Of a DNA stretch of 57,002 bases, positions 34,050 to 41,578 are shown piece after piece. The DNA comes from Vulcanimicrobiota bacterium (GTDB lineage Bacteria; Vulcanimicrobiota; JAJTBE01), in contig JAIORV010000161.1 of the NCBI GenBank assembly GCA_021107945.1, forward strand, positions 1-57,002, read 5' to 3'. Numbering within the stretch: position 1 is the first letter of the stretch; each line of letters opens with the position of its first letter. The notes beneath the pieces were generated by a model. That model ran no database searches. It saw nothing but the letters and a program-made list of their open reading frames with translations, and was not told where the DNA came from. A program made the position numbers and the translations under genes.

Positions 34050-36857
34050 TTATCTATTCCTTAACACCGCATGTGCGGCGGCGAGTCTTGCTATTGGTAC
34101 TCTGAACGGTGAGCAGGATACATAATCGAGGCCTATCAGGTAGCAGAATTCCACCGATTTTGGCTCTCCGCCATGCTCTCCGCATATTCCTACTTCCAGA
34201 TCCGGGTACATAGCTCTTCCGTCGTTCACGGCCATTTTCATCAGTCGTCCCACGCCTTCTCTGTCAACAACCTGGAAGGGATCTACTTCGAGAATTCCCA
34301 ATTCAATATAGACAGGGATGAATGTGCCGGCGGCGTCGTCGCGGGAGTATCCGAATGTGGTCTGTGTGAGGTCGTTTGTTCCAAATGAGAAGAACTGTGC
34401 TCCATGCTTGGGATCGGCCAGCGTACCGGCAATGGTACAAGCTCTTGGAAGCTCGATCATTGTGCCAACCTTGTATTCAACCTCGACACCTTCTCTTTTC
34501 ATTACCTTGTGGGCGATCTCGTCAACCATTTTTCTCAGCATTATCATCTCATTGATATGGCTAACGCCGGGAATCATAACCTCGGTTTTCACATCCACGC
34601 CCTCTTTTTTAAGCTGGCAGGCCGCTTCAAAGATAGCATTTGCCTGCATCTCATAGAGGGACGGATAGACAATGCCCAGTCGGCATACACGCAGACCCAG
34701 CATCGGGTTGAATTCGCGAAGCTTTTTGATTTTTTCGAGAAGCTCTTCTTTCTCCTTGAGCTTTTTAGGGTTATCGCCGGAAATTCTCAGTTTGATTACC
34801 TCTTCAAATGTTTCGTCATGGTCGGGAAGGAATTCGTGAAGCGGCGGATCGAGCAATCTGATTATAACCCAACGTCCTTCCATAGCCTTGAGTATACCGT
34901 AGAAATCTTCTTTTTGCATCGGCGCGAGCTTGTCAAGGCAATCCTGATATACCTTCCAGGGCTCTTTCGCTTCTTTTTTAATTCTATCAATATCCATCTG
35001 AATTCCGGATTTCTTATCCTCGTCAGCGGCGATTAAATCTTTTTCAAGCCTGGTGAGGAGTCTTTTTGTACGCTCGGCATCTCCGGCGACCATGATCATC
35101 TTCTGGACGACTGGAAGCCTGCCTTCTTCCATGAACATATGCTCGGTTCTGCAAAGTCCGATTCCTTCTGCGCCGAAGGAGCGTGCTCTCTTTGCATCCC
35201 TGGGGTTGTCTGCGTTGGCATAGACGCCCAGTTTCCGGATATCGTCAGCCCACGAGAGAAGCTCTTTTGCCTGTGGCATCAATTCTTCAGGTTTGACCGC
35301 CCGGATCTTGCCCTCGAAAACCTCACCAGTTGCGCCGTCAAGAGAGAGCCAATCTCCCTGCTTGAATGTCTTACCATCGACCAGGAGTTTCTTGTTTACA
35401 AGATCAATTGTGAGCGCTTCGCATCCGACTATGCACGGGATACCCCATCCTCTTGCCACGAGAGCGGCGTGGGATGTGGAGCCTCCTGTGCTTGTGAGGA
35501 TTCCTACCGATGCGTTCATTCCGCCTGCATCGTCGGGCGTTGTCTCGGGTCTTGTCAAAATTACAGGTTTGCCCTCTTCTTTTGCTTTTATGGCGGCGAC
35601 GGCATCGAATATGATTATGCCGGTAGCGGCTCCGGGAGATGCGTTGATTCCCTTGGCAAGGAATCTTCCCTCCGCCTTTGCCTCCGCTTTTGCCTGGTTG
35701 TCAAAATAGGGATGCAACAGGAGATCTATCTGTTCGGGTTTTATCCTGTCAACTGCCATTTCTTTTGTGATAAGCCCCTCATGAACCATATCAACGGCGA
35801 TTTTGATGGCGGCGAGCGCCGTTCTCTTTCCGTTCCTTGTCTGGAGCATATAGAGTCTGCCGTCCTCGATTGTGAACTCCATATCCTGCATATCCTTGTA
35901 ATGTTTCTCAAGCTTACCGCAAATATTCAGGAATTCCTTATAGACTGCCGGGTGGGATTTCTCCATCTCCGCGATATCCAGGGGTGTCCTGACACCGGCG
36001 ACGACATCCTCACCCTGTGCATTCAGGAGGAATTCACCGGCAACGACTTTTTCACCGCTCTGGGAATCACGGGTGAACGCCACACCGGTTCCGGAATTCT
36101 CTCCCATATTTCCATATGCCATAGCCTGGATATTTACGGCGGTTCCGTATGTATGAGGGATTCCTTCTCTTTCGCGATAGACAATTGCTCTCTCGTTGTT
36201 CCAGGATTCAAACACAGCTTTGACCGCCAGGAAGAGCTGCTCATAGACATCTTCGGGGAATTCTCTTCCGGTGTTTTTCTTGAAGATCTCCTTGAAATGC
36301 ACAACCAGCTTCTTAAGCTCTTCTGCCGGGATATCATAGTCTTCTTTGATTCCGAGTTTTTTCTTGAGTCCCTTAAATTCTTGTTCGAATTTGTGCTTGC
36401 TGACACCCATGACCACATCGCTATACATCATAACGAACCGGCGATATGCGTCGTATGCGAAACGGGGGTTGTTCGTCTTATTGATGAGTCCTTTTATCGT
36501 CTCTGCGTTCAGTCCCAGGTTCAAGACCGTATCCATCATTCCGGGCATGGAGACCCTTGCGCCGGAGCGGACAGATACGAGCAGGGGATTCTTCGAGTCT
36601 CCGAAGACTTGTCCCTTCTCCTTCTCGATGTACTTCATCGCCTCATGAATCTCTTCCGTGAGTCTGTCGGGCATCTTTCCGTCGTTCTCGTTGAACTCGT
36701 TGCAGACCTCTGTTGTGATGGTAAATCCGGGCGGTACCGGGAATCCCATGGAGGTCATCTCAGCAAGGTTCGCTCCCTTGCCGCCGAGCAAGTTTTTCAG
36801 TTCTTTCTTGCCCTCGTTGAAAAGGTAGATCCTTTTCTTTGTCATTGTTTTGCTCAT
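34050..36857 (-). CDS. ppdK: Pyruvate, phosphate dikinase
   Basis: PpdK interconverts pyruvate + ATP + Pi and phosphoenolpyruvate + AMP + PPi, serving gluconeogenesis or PPi-linked glycolysis. At 935 residues it is slightly longer than typical (about 875-900). The nucleotide domain starts LLGGKGANLAEMTSMGFPVPPGFTI (split by conserved Gly), with SVRSGARVSMPGMMDTVLNLG. The swivelling His domain has GGSTSHAALVARGWGIPC, where the His is phosphorylated by way of PPDK-specific chemistry with the Thr just before it as regulatory site. The PEP barrel ends with SFGTNDLTQTTFG and the catalytic Cys in GICGEHGGEP. GAGGTG precedes the ATG. It stands alone between repeat-rich gaps. Confidence 0.97.
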   Translation of the reverse strand: MSKTMTKKRIYLFNEGKKELKNLLGGKGANLAEMTSMGFPVPPGFTITTEVCNEFNENDGKMPDRLTEEIHEAMKYIEKEKGQVFGDSKNPLLVSVRSGARVSMPGMMDTVLNLGLNAETIKGLINKTNNPRFAYDAYRRFVMMYSDVVMGVSKHKFEQEFKGLKKKLGIKEDYDIPAEELKKLVVHFKEIFKKNTGREFPEDVYEQLFLAVKAVFESWNNERAIVYREREGIPHTYGTAVNIQAMAYGNMGENSGTGVAFTRDSQSGEKVVAGEFLLNAQGEDVVAGVRTPLDIAEMEKSHPAVYKEFLNICGKLEKHYKDMQDMEFTIEDGRLYMLQTRNGKRTALAAIKIAVDMVHEGLITKEMAVDRIKPEQIDLLLHPYFDNQAKAEAKAEGRFLAKGINASPGAATGIIIFDAVAAIKAKEEGKPVILTRPETTPDDAGGMNASVGILTSTGGSTSHAALVARGWGIPCIVGCEALTIDLVNKKLLVDGKTFKQGDWLSLDGATGEVFEGKIRAVKPEELMPQAKELLSWADDIRKLGVYANADNPRDAKRARSFGAEGIGLCRTEHMFMEEGRLPVVQKMIMVAGDAERTKRLLTRLEKDLIAADEDKKSGIQMDIDRIKKEAKEPWKVYQDCLDKLAPMQKEDFYGILKAMEGRWVIIRLLDPPLHEFLPDHDETFEEVIKLRISGDNPKKLKEKEELLEKIKKLREFNPMLGLRVCRLGIVYPSLYEMQANAIFEAACQLKKEGVDVKTEVMIPGVSHINEMIMLRKMVDEIAHKVMKREGVEVEYKVGTMIELPRACTIAGTLADPKHGAQFFSFGTNDLTQTTFGYSRDDAAGTFIPVYIELGILEVDPFQVVDREGVGRLMKMAVNDGRAMYPDLEVGICGEHGGEPKSVEFCYLIGLDYVSCSPFRVPIARLAAAHAVLRNR

Positions 36858-37168
36858 AAATTCACCTCTGCGTTTAATTTGTTTTTTATTTATCTAGCTT
36901 TAGAAATTGCAGCTCCTGTGAGTTGAATAGTTTAAATGCCGGGAAAAATGAGGAGCCTTGATTTTACCTAAATATAATTCTACTACATTTTAACAAGTTC
37001 ACATGCACGAAACTTGAGTACTTAGTGTATAAAAGTACATTAATGCTTTATGTATTAGTTTTAAACAAAAGAAAATCCTGCATGCAAAATGGGAAATGGG
37101 ATGTGGGAAATGGGAAATGGGAAATGGGAGACGGGAAAAAGGAATAAGGAAGAGAATACTTTAGCTCG
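36858..37168. repeat. Divergent gap with a homopurine block
   Basis: The ppdK side (36858-37060) is AT-rich and without repeats; a minus-strand TATATT near 36970 could be a -10 box with a poor -35. The right side (37081-37145) is a GGGAAATGGGATG-type purine block ending just before the GT39-like gene. The AAGGAAGAG inside that block is its only RBS candidate. Confidence 0.5.
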
Positions 37169-39076
37169 ATGAAAAAAATACTTCAACAATGGGATATTGT
37201 CGTTCTCGTCCTGATTCTCCTTATTCTTGCTTTTTATAATTCTTATTTTATTAATAACAACAATGCCCCGCCGTATGCCGACTCGCCGTTCCACTTGATA
37301 AACGGGAACCGCTATTATTCAAGAGTTTCCGGCGAGGAAATTGAGAGACACGGCGAGATAAATCTGGAGTATCCGCCACTTTTATACTTTACATCTATAG
37401 CTGTTTATAAAACTTTTGGCTTTTCCCTGAAGAACGCCTTGTGGAGCAGTTTTCCGTTCCTTGTTATATTTGTCGTTTCCATATTCCTGATGGGAAAGTA
37501 TTTTGGAGGAAAAATCGGGGGTGTTGCAGCTATACTCATCACCGCATCAAGCCATATTACCCTTGAAGCTTCCCATATGTACCTGCTTGATCTTCCCCAT
37601 ACGGCATTCACCGCGCTGGGACTGTATTTTCTTATTATATCCGACAAGATGGAGAAACCCGTCTATACTTTCCTGTTTGGGATTTCATTCGGACTGGCAA
37701 TGCTGGGAAAGCATACATCCATATTTTTCCTGTCTCTCCCGCTCCTGACGATGTTCATTTACATCATCAGAAAAAAATGGGTTCTATACCTCCTGCCTGT
37801 AATACCTGTTGCAGCACTCTCAATCCTGGGATATATAATGATAAGGCATGCGGTAAGTCTCGGCAGGCATATTCACACACGAAACCCGGTTCCTTATTAT
37901 GGAATCCCCATTCTTATTCTGACAACGGTAGTGTTCTTTGCGGCTATAATATATCTCAGGAGAAAAAAAGGCAGACTCTTCACCGGTATCGACGGCAACC
38001 TTATTGACTCGACATTAAACGGTGTTTCAGCGATCCTTGTAACTTCCCTGACGGCGGGAGTTTGGTACATCCTGACAATAAGGGGCGTTGTTCAGAAGAT
38101 GTTTCTTCAGGGAGTTCTTGTTAAAACGGCAACCCGGAGCATGGGATCACTTTTCCTTGTAAGCATCCTCAATTATGTTGATCTCATAAAGTTTTTCAGC
38201 ATTATCACATTAATCCTCGCCCTTGTGGGTGTTGTTTATTTATTCCTTAAAAAAGAAAAAAGATTCGAGCTTATTTTGATTATGCTTTGTTGTTTGTCGG
38301 GTATTCTCGCTCATGCGCCCCTTGCCCACGCCTCGGTTTTCTATGTTGTCGCACTTTTTATATTTCTGTCAGTTTTTGGAAGCTACTGGTTCAAGTATGC
38401 GGGGAAATTCCAGGCAATCCCGTTTGTGCTTCTTATTATCTCATCCACACTTTCTTTTTATTACCCGTTTTCAAATCGAGCGACAAGCCTGAAAATATTC
38501 CCTGTTGCCGTTGTGAAGGTACTTGCATTAAAACACACGATTATACCCGACAGGCGGGATTACCCCATCAACCATATTTTAAACGACCTGGACGAGAAAA
38601 AAGAGGAAATGCTGGATATAATGGGGGACAGACGATTACCCGCGCTTGTATATTTAACTCCTGAATTCAGAACCGCATACCGGGGACCCGGCGAGGTCAA
38701 CCACCTTGTATTTGAGACCTACAAAGAATTCATGAAAATTGAGGATGTTTTCATTTACTCATTTGAGAAAGACTGGGAAACCCCGTTAAAAATACTTGAA
38801 AGCTATCCGGTTTGCATGATAATCGGATATTGTGATGAATCTGAAATTAAGAAAGTAAAGGAGAAAGTTCACCGGATCTCCGGCAGAAAGTTGATACCCA
38901 CCTCAAAATATAAGCTCACGGGAAAAAGGAACCTTGTGTTTTACAATCTTGAATGGGATAAAACCAGTGATAACGTAAAAACAGGGACTGATTTTGAATC
39001 CATCCTGGGAAGAATGCAAAAACGGCCCGGTGAACTTGAAGATATGAGGGGGGCATCGGAAAAAATGTTAAAATGA
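37169..39076 (+). CDS. GT39-like polytopic membrane glycosyltransferase
   Basis: This 635-residue inner-membrane protein has about eleven to twelve hydrophobic segments up to residue 430 and a soluble C-terminal part of about 190 residues. The first periplasmic loop has ADSPFHLINGNRYY and NLEYPPLLYF, in the place of the acidic catalytic motif of ArnT/PMT (GT-C fold) enzymes, which move sugars from polyprenyl phosphate carriers. HMYLLDLPHTAFTALGLYF and GKHTSIFFLSLP are typical of the PMT_2 group. The acceptor (lipid A, protein or glycan) is unknown. ATG 37169 lies at the edge of a homopurine repeat. It is convergent with a small gene, 14 bases apart. Confidence 0.85.
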   Translation: MKKILQQWDIVVLVLILLILAFYNSYFINNNNAPPYADSPFHLINGNRYYSRVSGEEIERHGEINLEYPPLLYFTSIAVYKTFGFSLKNALWSSFPFLVIFVVSIFLMGKYFGGKIGGVAAILITASSHITLEASHMYLLDLPHTAFTALGLYFLIISDKMEKPVYTFLFGISFGLAMLGKHTSIFFLSLPLLTMFIYIIRKKWVLYLLPVIPVAALSILGYIMIRHAVSLGRHIHTRNPVPYYGIPILILTTVVFFAAIIYLRRKKGRLFTGIDGNLIDSTLNGVSAILVTSLTAGVWYILTIRGVVQKMFLQGVLVKTATRSMGSLFLVSILNYVDLIKFFSIITLILALVGVVYLFLKKEKRFELILIMLCCLSGILAHAPLAHASVFYVVALFIFLSVFGSYWFKYAGKFQAIPFVLLIISSTLSFYYPFSNRATSLKIFPVAVVKVLALKHTIIPDRRDYPINHILNDLDEKKEEMLDIMGDRRLPALVYLTPEFRTAYRGPGEVNHLVFETYKEFMKIEDVFIYSFEKDWETPLKILESYPVCMIIGYCDESEIKKVKEKVHRISGRKLIPTSKYKLTGKRNLVFYNLEWDKTSDNVKTGTDFESILGRMQKRPGELEDMRGASEKMLK

Positions 39077-39090
39077 ATATGAGTGAATTA

Positions 39091-39387
39091 CTATTCCACG
39101 GCGTCTTTTAAACTCATAATATATTCATAATCCGCATCAATATATCTCTTTGCGCATTCAATCAAATTATCGCTTGCATTGAGATTGTCATCAAGTATGA
39201 CGGCGACTGCATACATCGAGGATCTGTCAACACATTTGCCTTTTTCTTCCATCTCGGCGGCATATTTTTCAACCGCTTTCTTGATCTGCTGGAGTATGTT
39301 TTTGTCTTCCGGGCTTGCCTGTGCCATCAATCCCCCTAGCTCTTCTCCAACTTTGACCAATGCTTCTTCCCTTTCCTTGATTATCAT
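39091..39387 (-). CDS. Small helical protein of unknown function
   Basis: This 98-residue protein is all helical in appearance (KVGEELGGLMAQ, NILQQIKKAVEKYAAEMEEK) with a C-terminal acidic tail. There is no known motif, membrane segment or signal. I set the start at ATG 39387, since GGAGGAG stands 6 bases before it; upstream in-frame codons reach 39435 without an RBS. Its promoter side is next to the MITE-like element at 39481-39779. Confidence 0.65.
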   Translation of the reverse strand: MIIKEREEALVKVGEELGGLMAQASPEDKNILQQIKKAVEKYAAEMEEKGKCVDRSSMYAVAVILDDNLNASDNLIECAKRYIDADYEYIMSLKDAVE

Positions 39388-39480
39388 ATTACTCCTCCTG
39401 TTAGTGATTTCCATGTTAATTTCTCGATTGCCCACTTACACTCCTTCAAAATATTTCCAAAATGAATTCAAGGAATATTT

Positions 39481-39779
39481 TATATAAGGACTTACGCAAT
39501 TGTCATTCTGAGCGGATCACGAAAGACTTGCTTTACTCCAATGACTTTCTCAAAGACGGAATTTTCTTGCTCTGCGGAGATTAACACAGCGAAGAATCTC
39601 TTGAATAATTGCCTGCAGGAGATCGTTTGTCGTGGGTAGAGATCCTTCGCTGTGGAAGACATCGGAGGTAAGTAAAACCCGTTCTTGCCAAGGTTTATTC
39701 AGGAAAGATAAAGATCGTATTCCGCTCAGGATGACAGTTTCATGCATTTCTTTCTTGGAAATGCGTAAGTCCTTATATA
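39481..39779 (+). mobile_element. MITE-like element with 18-base terminal inverted repeats
   Basis: The ends are exact inverted repeats of 18 bases, TATATAAGGACTTACGCA (39481-39498, and inverted at 39762-39779), 299 bases in total. No ORF fits a transposase. Inside is a complete nested palindrome of the TGTCATTCTGAGCG family (39501-39736) with its own inverted ends and the inner pair AGCGAAGAATCTC/GAGATCCTTCGCT. If the outer TA is a target duplication, the element would resemble non-autonomous IS630/Tc1-type elements. It lies between divergent genes. Confidence 0.75.
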
Positions 39780-39961
39780 ATAATCTTAAGTTACTGTTCA
39801 ACCCCTATGTTTTTTCTACCGCAGAGAGCACAGAAGTTTTATTCGGGATTTTCCATGTTTTAATAACCCATGCGGCGGATAGTTACATTTTTTTATTTTT
39901 CTCTTTAGCTTTTTTTCAAGGAAGGAGTCCGTTTATGGGGAGTATAAGATAATAGATTATA
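39780..39961. repeat. Remainder of divergent gap
   Basis: A short CCGCAGAGAGCACAGAAG repeat (39820-39838) is followed by T-rich sequence that should hold the promoter of the next gene. No RBS stands out before ATG 39962. Confidence 0.4.
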
Positions 39962-40495
39962 ATGAGCAGAATTCACGAAGAAAACGATTTCACCAGAATA
40001 AAGGGAATATCATTTGCCCTTTTTAAAAAATCAAATAATATCACACTGCTATACTCAGCACTCATGATCGGGCTTTTTTGGTTAATCCAACGTTATGCAT
40101 CCAAAATGCCGGTTTCCGATAGCCCCATAAGAACGATTTTATTTGGTATCTCGTATGTTTTTTTCTTCCTCTGGGTGGCATGGTTTTTCTTGATTCTTAT
40201 TCCAGTCACACTGAAAATTTGCAGGAAAACCGGAGAGATCACCGCAGTATGGCTTGGAATATTCCCCCAAAAAATAGGCACGAGAGACGATGTTGAAGAA
40301 GTGATACTTGAGAAAAAATGGGAATCCGAGAAATCCGGGGACCAGGCAGTTTCCCCCCACAAAAAGATTGTTATGCTGAAGTTCAAAAGCGGCAGGACAT
40401 TCCCGGTTCTCATAACGGGTAATGACAATCTGGCCCATGAGGTCTCCCTGGAGTTGACAAGATGCCTTGAAGCCCGTCTTAATGAATCCACATAA
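39962..40495 (+). CDS. Hypothetical two-helix membrane protein
   Basis: This 177-residue protein is of unknown function. Two hydrophobic helices (about 30-45, ITLLYSALMIGLFWLIQ; and about 58-80, TILFGISYVFFFLWVAWFFL) are followed by a soluble domain of about 95 residues with beta pattern (GEITAVWLGIFPQKIGTR, KKIVMLKFKSGRTFPVLITG), like a PH-like (bPH2) domain. It precedes the PEGA/TPR gene by 53 bases on the same strand and may be in an operon with it. Confidence 0.7.
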   Translation: MSRIHEENDFTRIKGISFALFKKSNNITLLYSALMIGLFWLIQRYASKMPVSDSPIRTILFGISYVFFFLWVAWFFLILIPVTLKICRKTGEITAVWLGIFPQKIGTRDDVEEVILEKKWESEKSGDQAVSPHKKIVMLKFKSGRTFPVLITGNDNLAHEVSLELTRCLEARLNEST

Positions 40496-40548
40496 ACTTC
40501 CACGCGACGAGCAAAAAACTCATCATTTCTTTCATAGGAGTTGATACA

Positions 40549-41418
40549 ATGAAAAAGATTTTTCTGATTCTTTTCTTACTTACGCTGATTCTTTTTTCTC
40601 TTCATTCAAGCGCGAATGCCCAAAACATAACGCTTACTATTAAATCGGAGCCTTCAGGGGCAAATGTTTTTATTGACAGGGAATTAAAAGGCACAACGCC
40701 TTACACAATAAAACTGGAAAAAGGCGAGCATTTGATAAGGGTTGCCGTCGATGCGTACTGGCGGCCTTACATAGAAAAAAAGAATATCACAGAAGATACA
40801 ACGCTAAATGTCAAATTGATGCCAATCAACGAGCTTTCGTACGACAGGGGGCTGAAATCTTTCCAATCCGGGAGTTACAAATCGGCAAGGAGTCATTTTG
40901 AAAAAGCGGTTTCCGGGAAGGGAAGAGTTATACCGGAAGCTTATTTCTACCTTGCAATTATCGACAGGATGGAATCCAAAGACACATCGGCAAAGCACAA
41001 TTTGAAAAAATTCATTAACCTGAATCCACAAAAAGGTCAATTCATGGAGACATACCCGGAAATATATAAAGATACGCTCAACTATAGCGTAAAAATATCT
41101 CATTTCCTGCTGGGAGAAATTTACCGGAAAAATTATGAATGGGCAAACGCCGCCACCGCGTATAAGCTGGCGATACCCGATTACAAAAGATTTATTGATG
41201 AAAAAAGTAAGCCTTCGTATGAACAGATAAGGAAATTGAGGGAAAAAGTCAACAAGAATCCCGATAATTATGGCGCACAAATACAATTGGGATACCTTTT
41301 CGAGCTTAAAGGGAAGCTCTTCCAGGCGATGATGTCATACCGGGATGCGGCAAAAAAAATATATGCCAAATCACCGGAATTCATGAAAAAGTATGGAAAA
41401 TTGCTGGAGTCGGAATAA
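40549..41418 (+). CDS. Exported PEGA-domain protein with TPR-like repeats
   Basis: This 289-residue protein has a clear signal peptide (KKIFLILFLLTLILFSLHSS, cleaved after SANA). A PEGA domain follows at about 25-92 (LTIKSEPSGANVFIDRELKG, TPYTIKLEKGEHLIRV), a beta module that often binds surface or envelope partners. Residues about 95-285 are helical, with TPR-like repeats (YDRGLKSFQSGSYKSARSHF; GEIYRKNYEWANAATAYKLA; GYLFELKGKLFQAMMSYRDA). It probably acts in the periplasm as an adaptor. The next gene, 151 bases on, is the LptD-like protein, so an envelope role is likely but not shown. Confidence 0.85.
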   Translation: MKKIFLILFLLTLILFSLHSSANAQNITLTIKSEPSGANVFIDRELKGTTPYTIKLEKGEHLIRVAVDAYWRPYIEKKNITEDTTLNVKLMPINELSYDRGLKSFQSGSYKSARSHFEKAVSGKGRVIPEAYFYLAIIDRMESKDTSAKHNLKKFINLNPQKGQFMETYPEIYKDTLNYSVKISHFLLGEIYRKNYEWANAATAYKLAIPDYKRFIDEKSKPSYEQIRKLREKVNKNPDNYGAQIQLGYLFELKGKLFQAMMSYRDAAKKIYAKSPEFMKKYGKLLESE

Positions 41419-41419
41419 T

Positions 41420-41522
41420 TGTCGGCAGACCTGAGCTACGTGTTTTGTCGGCAGACCTGAAGGTCTGAGCTACGTGTTTTATTATATCATCATCATAACG
41501 TAGCGCGGGTTTTTAAACCCGC
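41420..41522. repeat. GTAG-foot hairpins, two families side by side
   Basis: Two copies of GTCGGCAGACCTGA...GCTACGTGTTTT occur in tandem (from 41420 and 41446). The second has the full hairpin AGACCT-GA-AGGTCT (41453-41466); the first lacks 8 bases of its right arm. Then CGTAGC and GCGGGTTT-TT-AAACCCGC (41505-41522) follow. On the appropriate strand each hairpin has GTAGC at its 5-prime foot. Confidence 0.85.
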
Positions 41523-41578
41523 TATCCATCTAAAAACATTAAAGGAAAACATTCTAACCTGTCAAATTAGTGGCTGAA

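Noticed and set aside
35139-36926. Long plus-strand open frame of 595 codons opposite ppdK
   Set aside because: It lies wholly antisense to a well-conserved gene for almost all its length, the translation is Cys/Leu/Phe-rich without motifs, and it has no RBS. Codon bias of ppdK explains the open frame.
41505-41522. GCGGGTTT-TT-AAACCCGC as a terminator of the PEGA/TPR gene
   Set aside because: There is no T run after the stem, and the hairpin matches the GTAG-foot repeat family, so a repeat is the simpler explanation.
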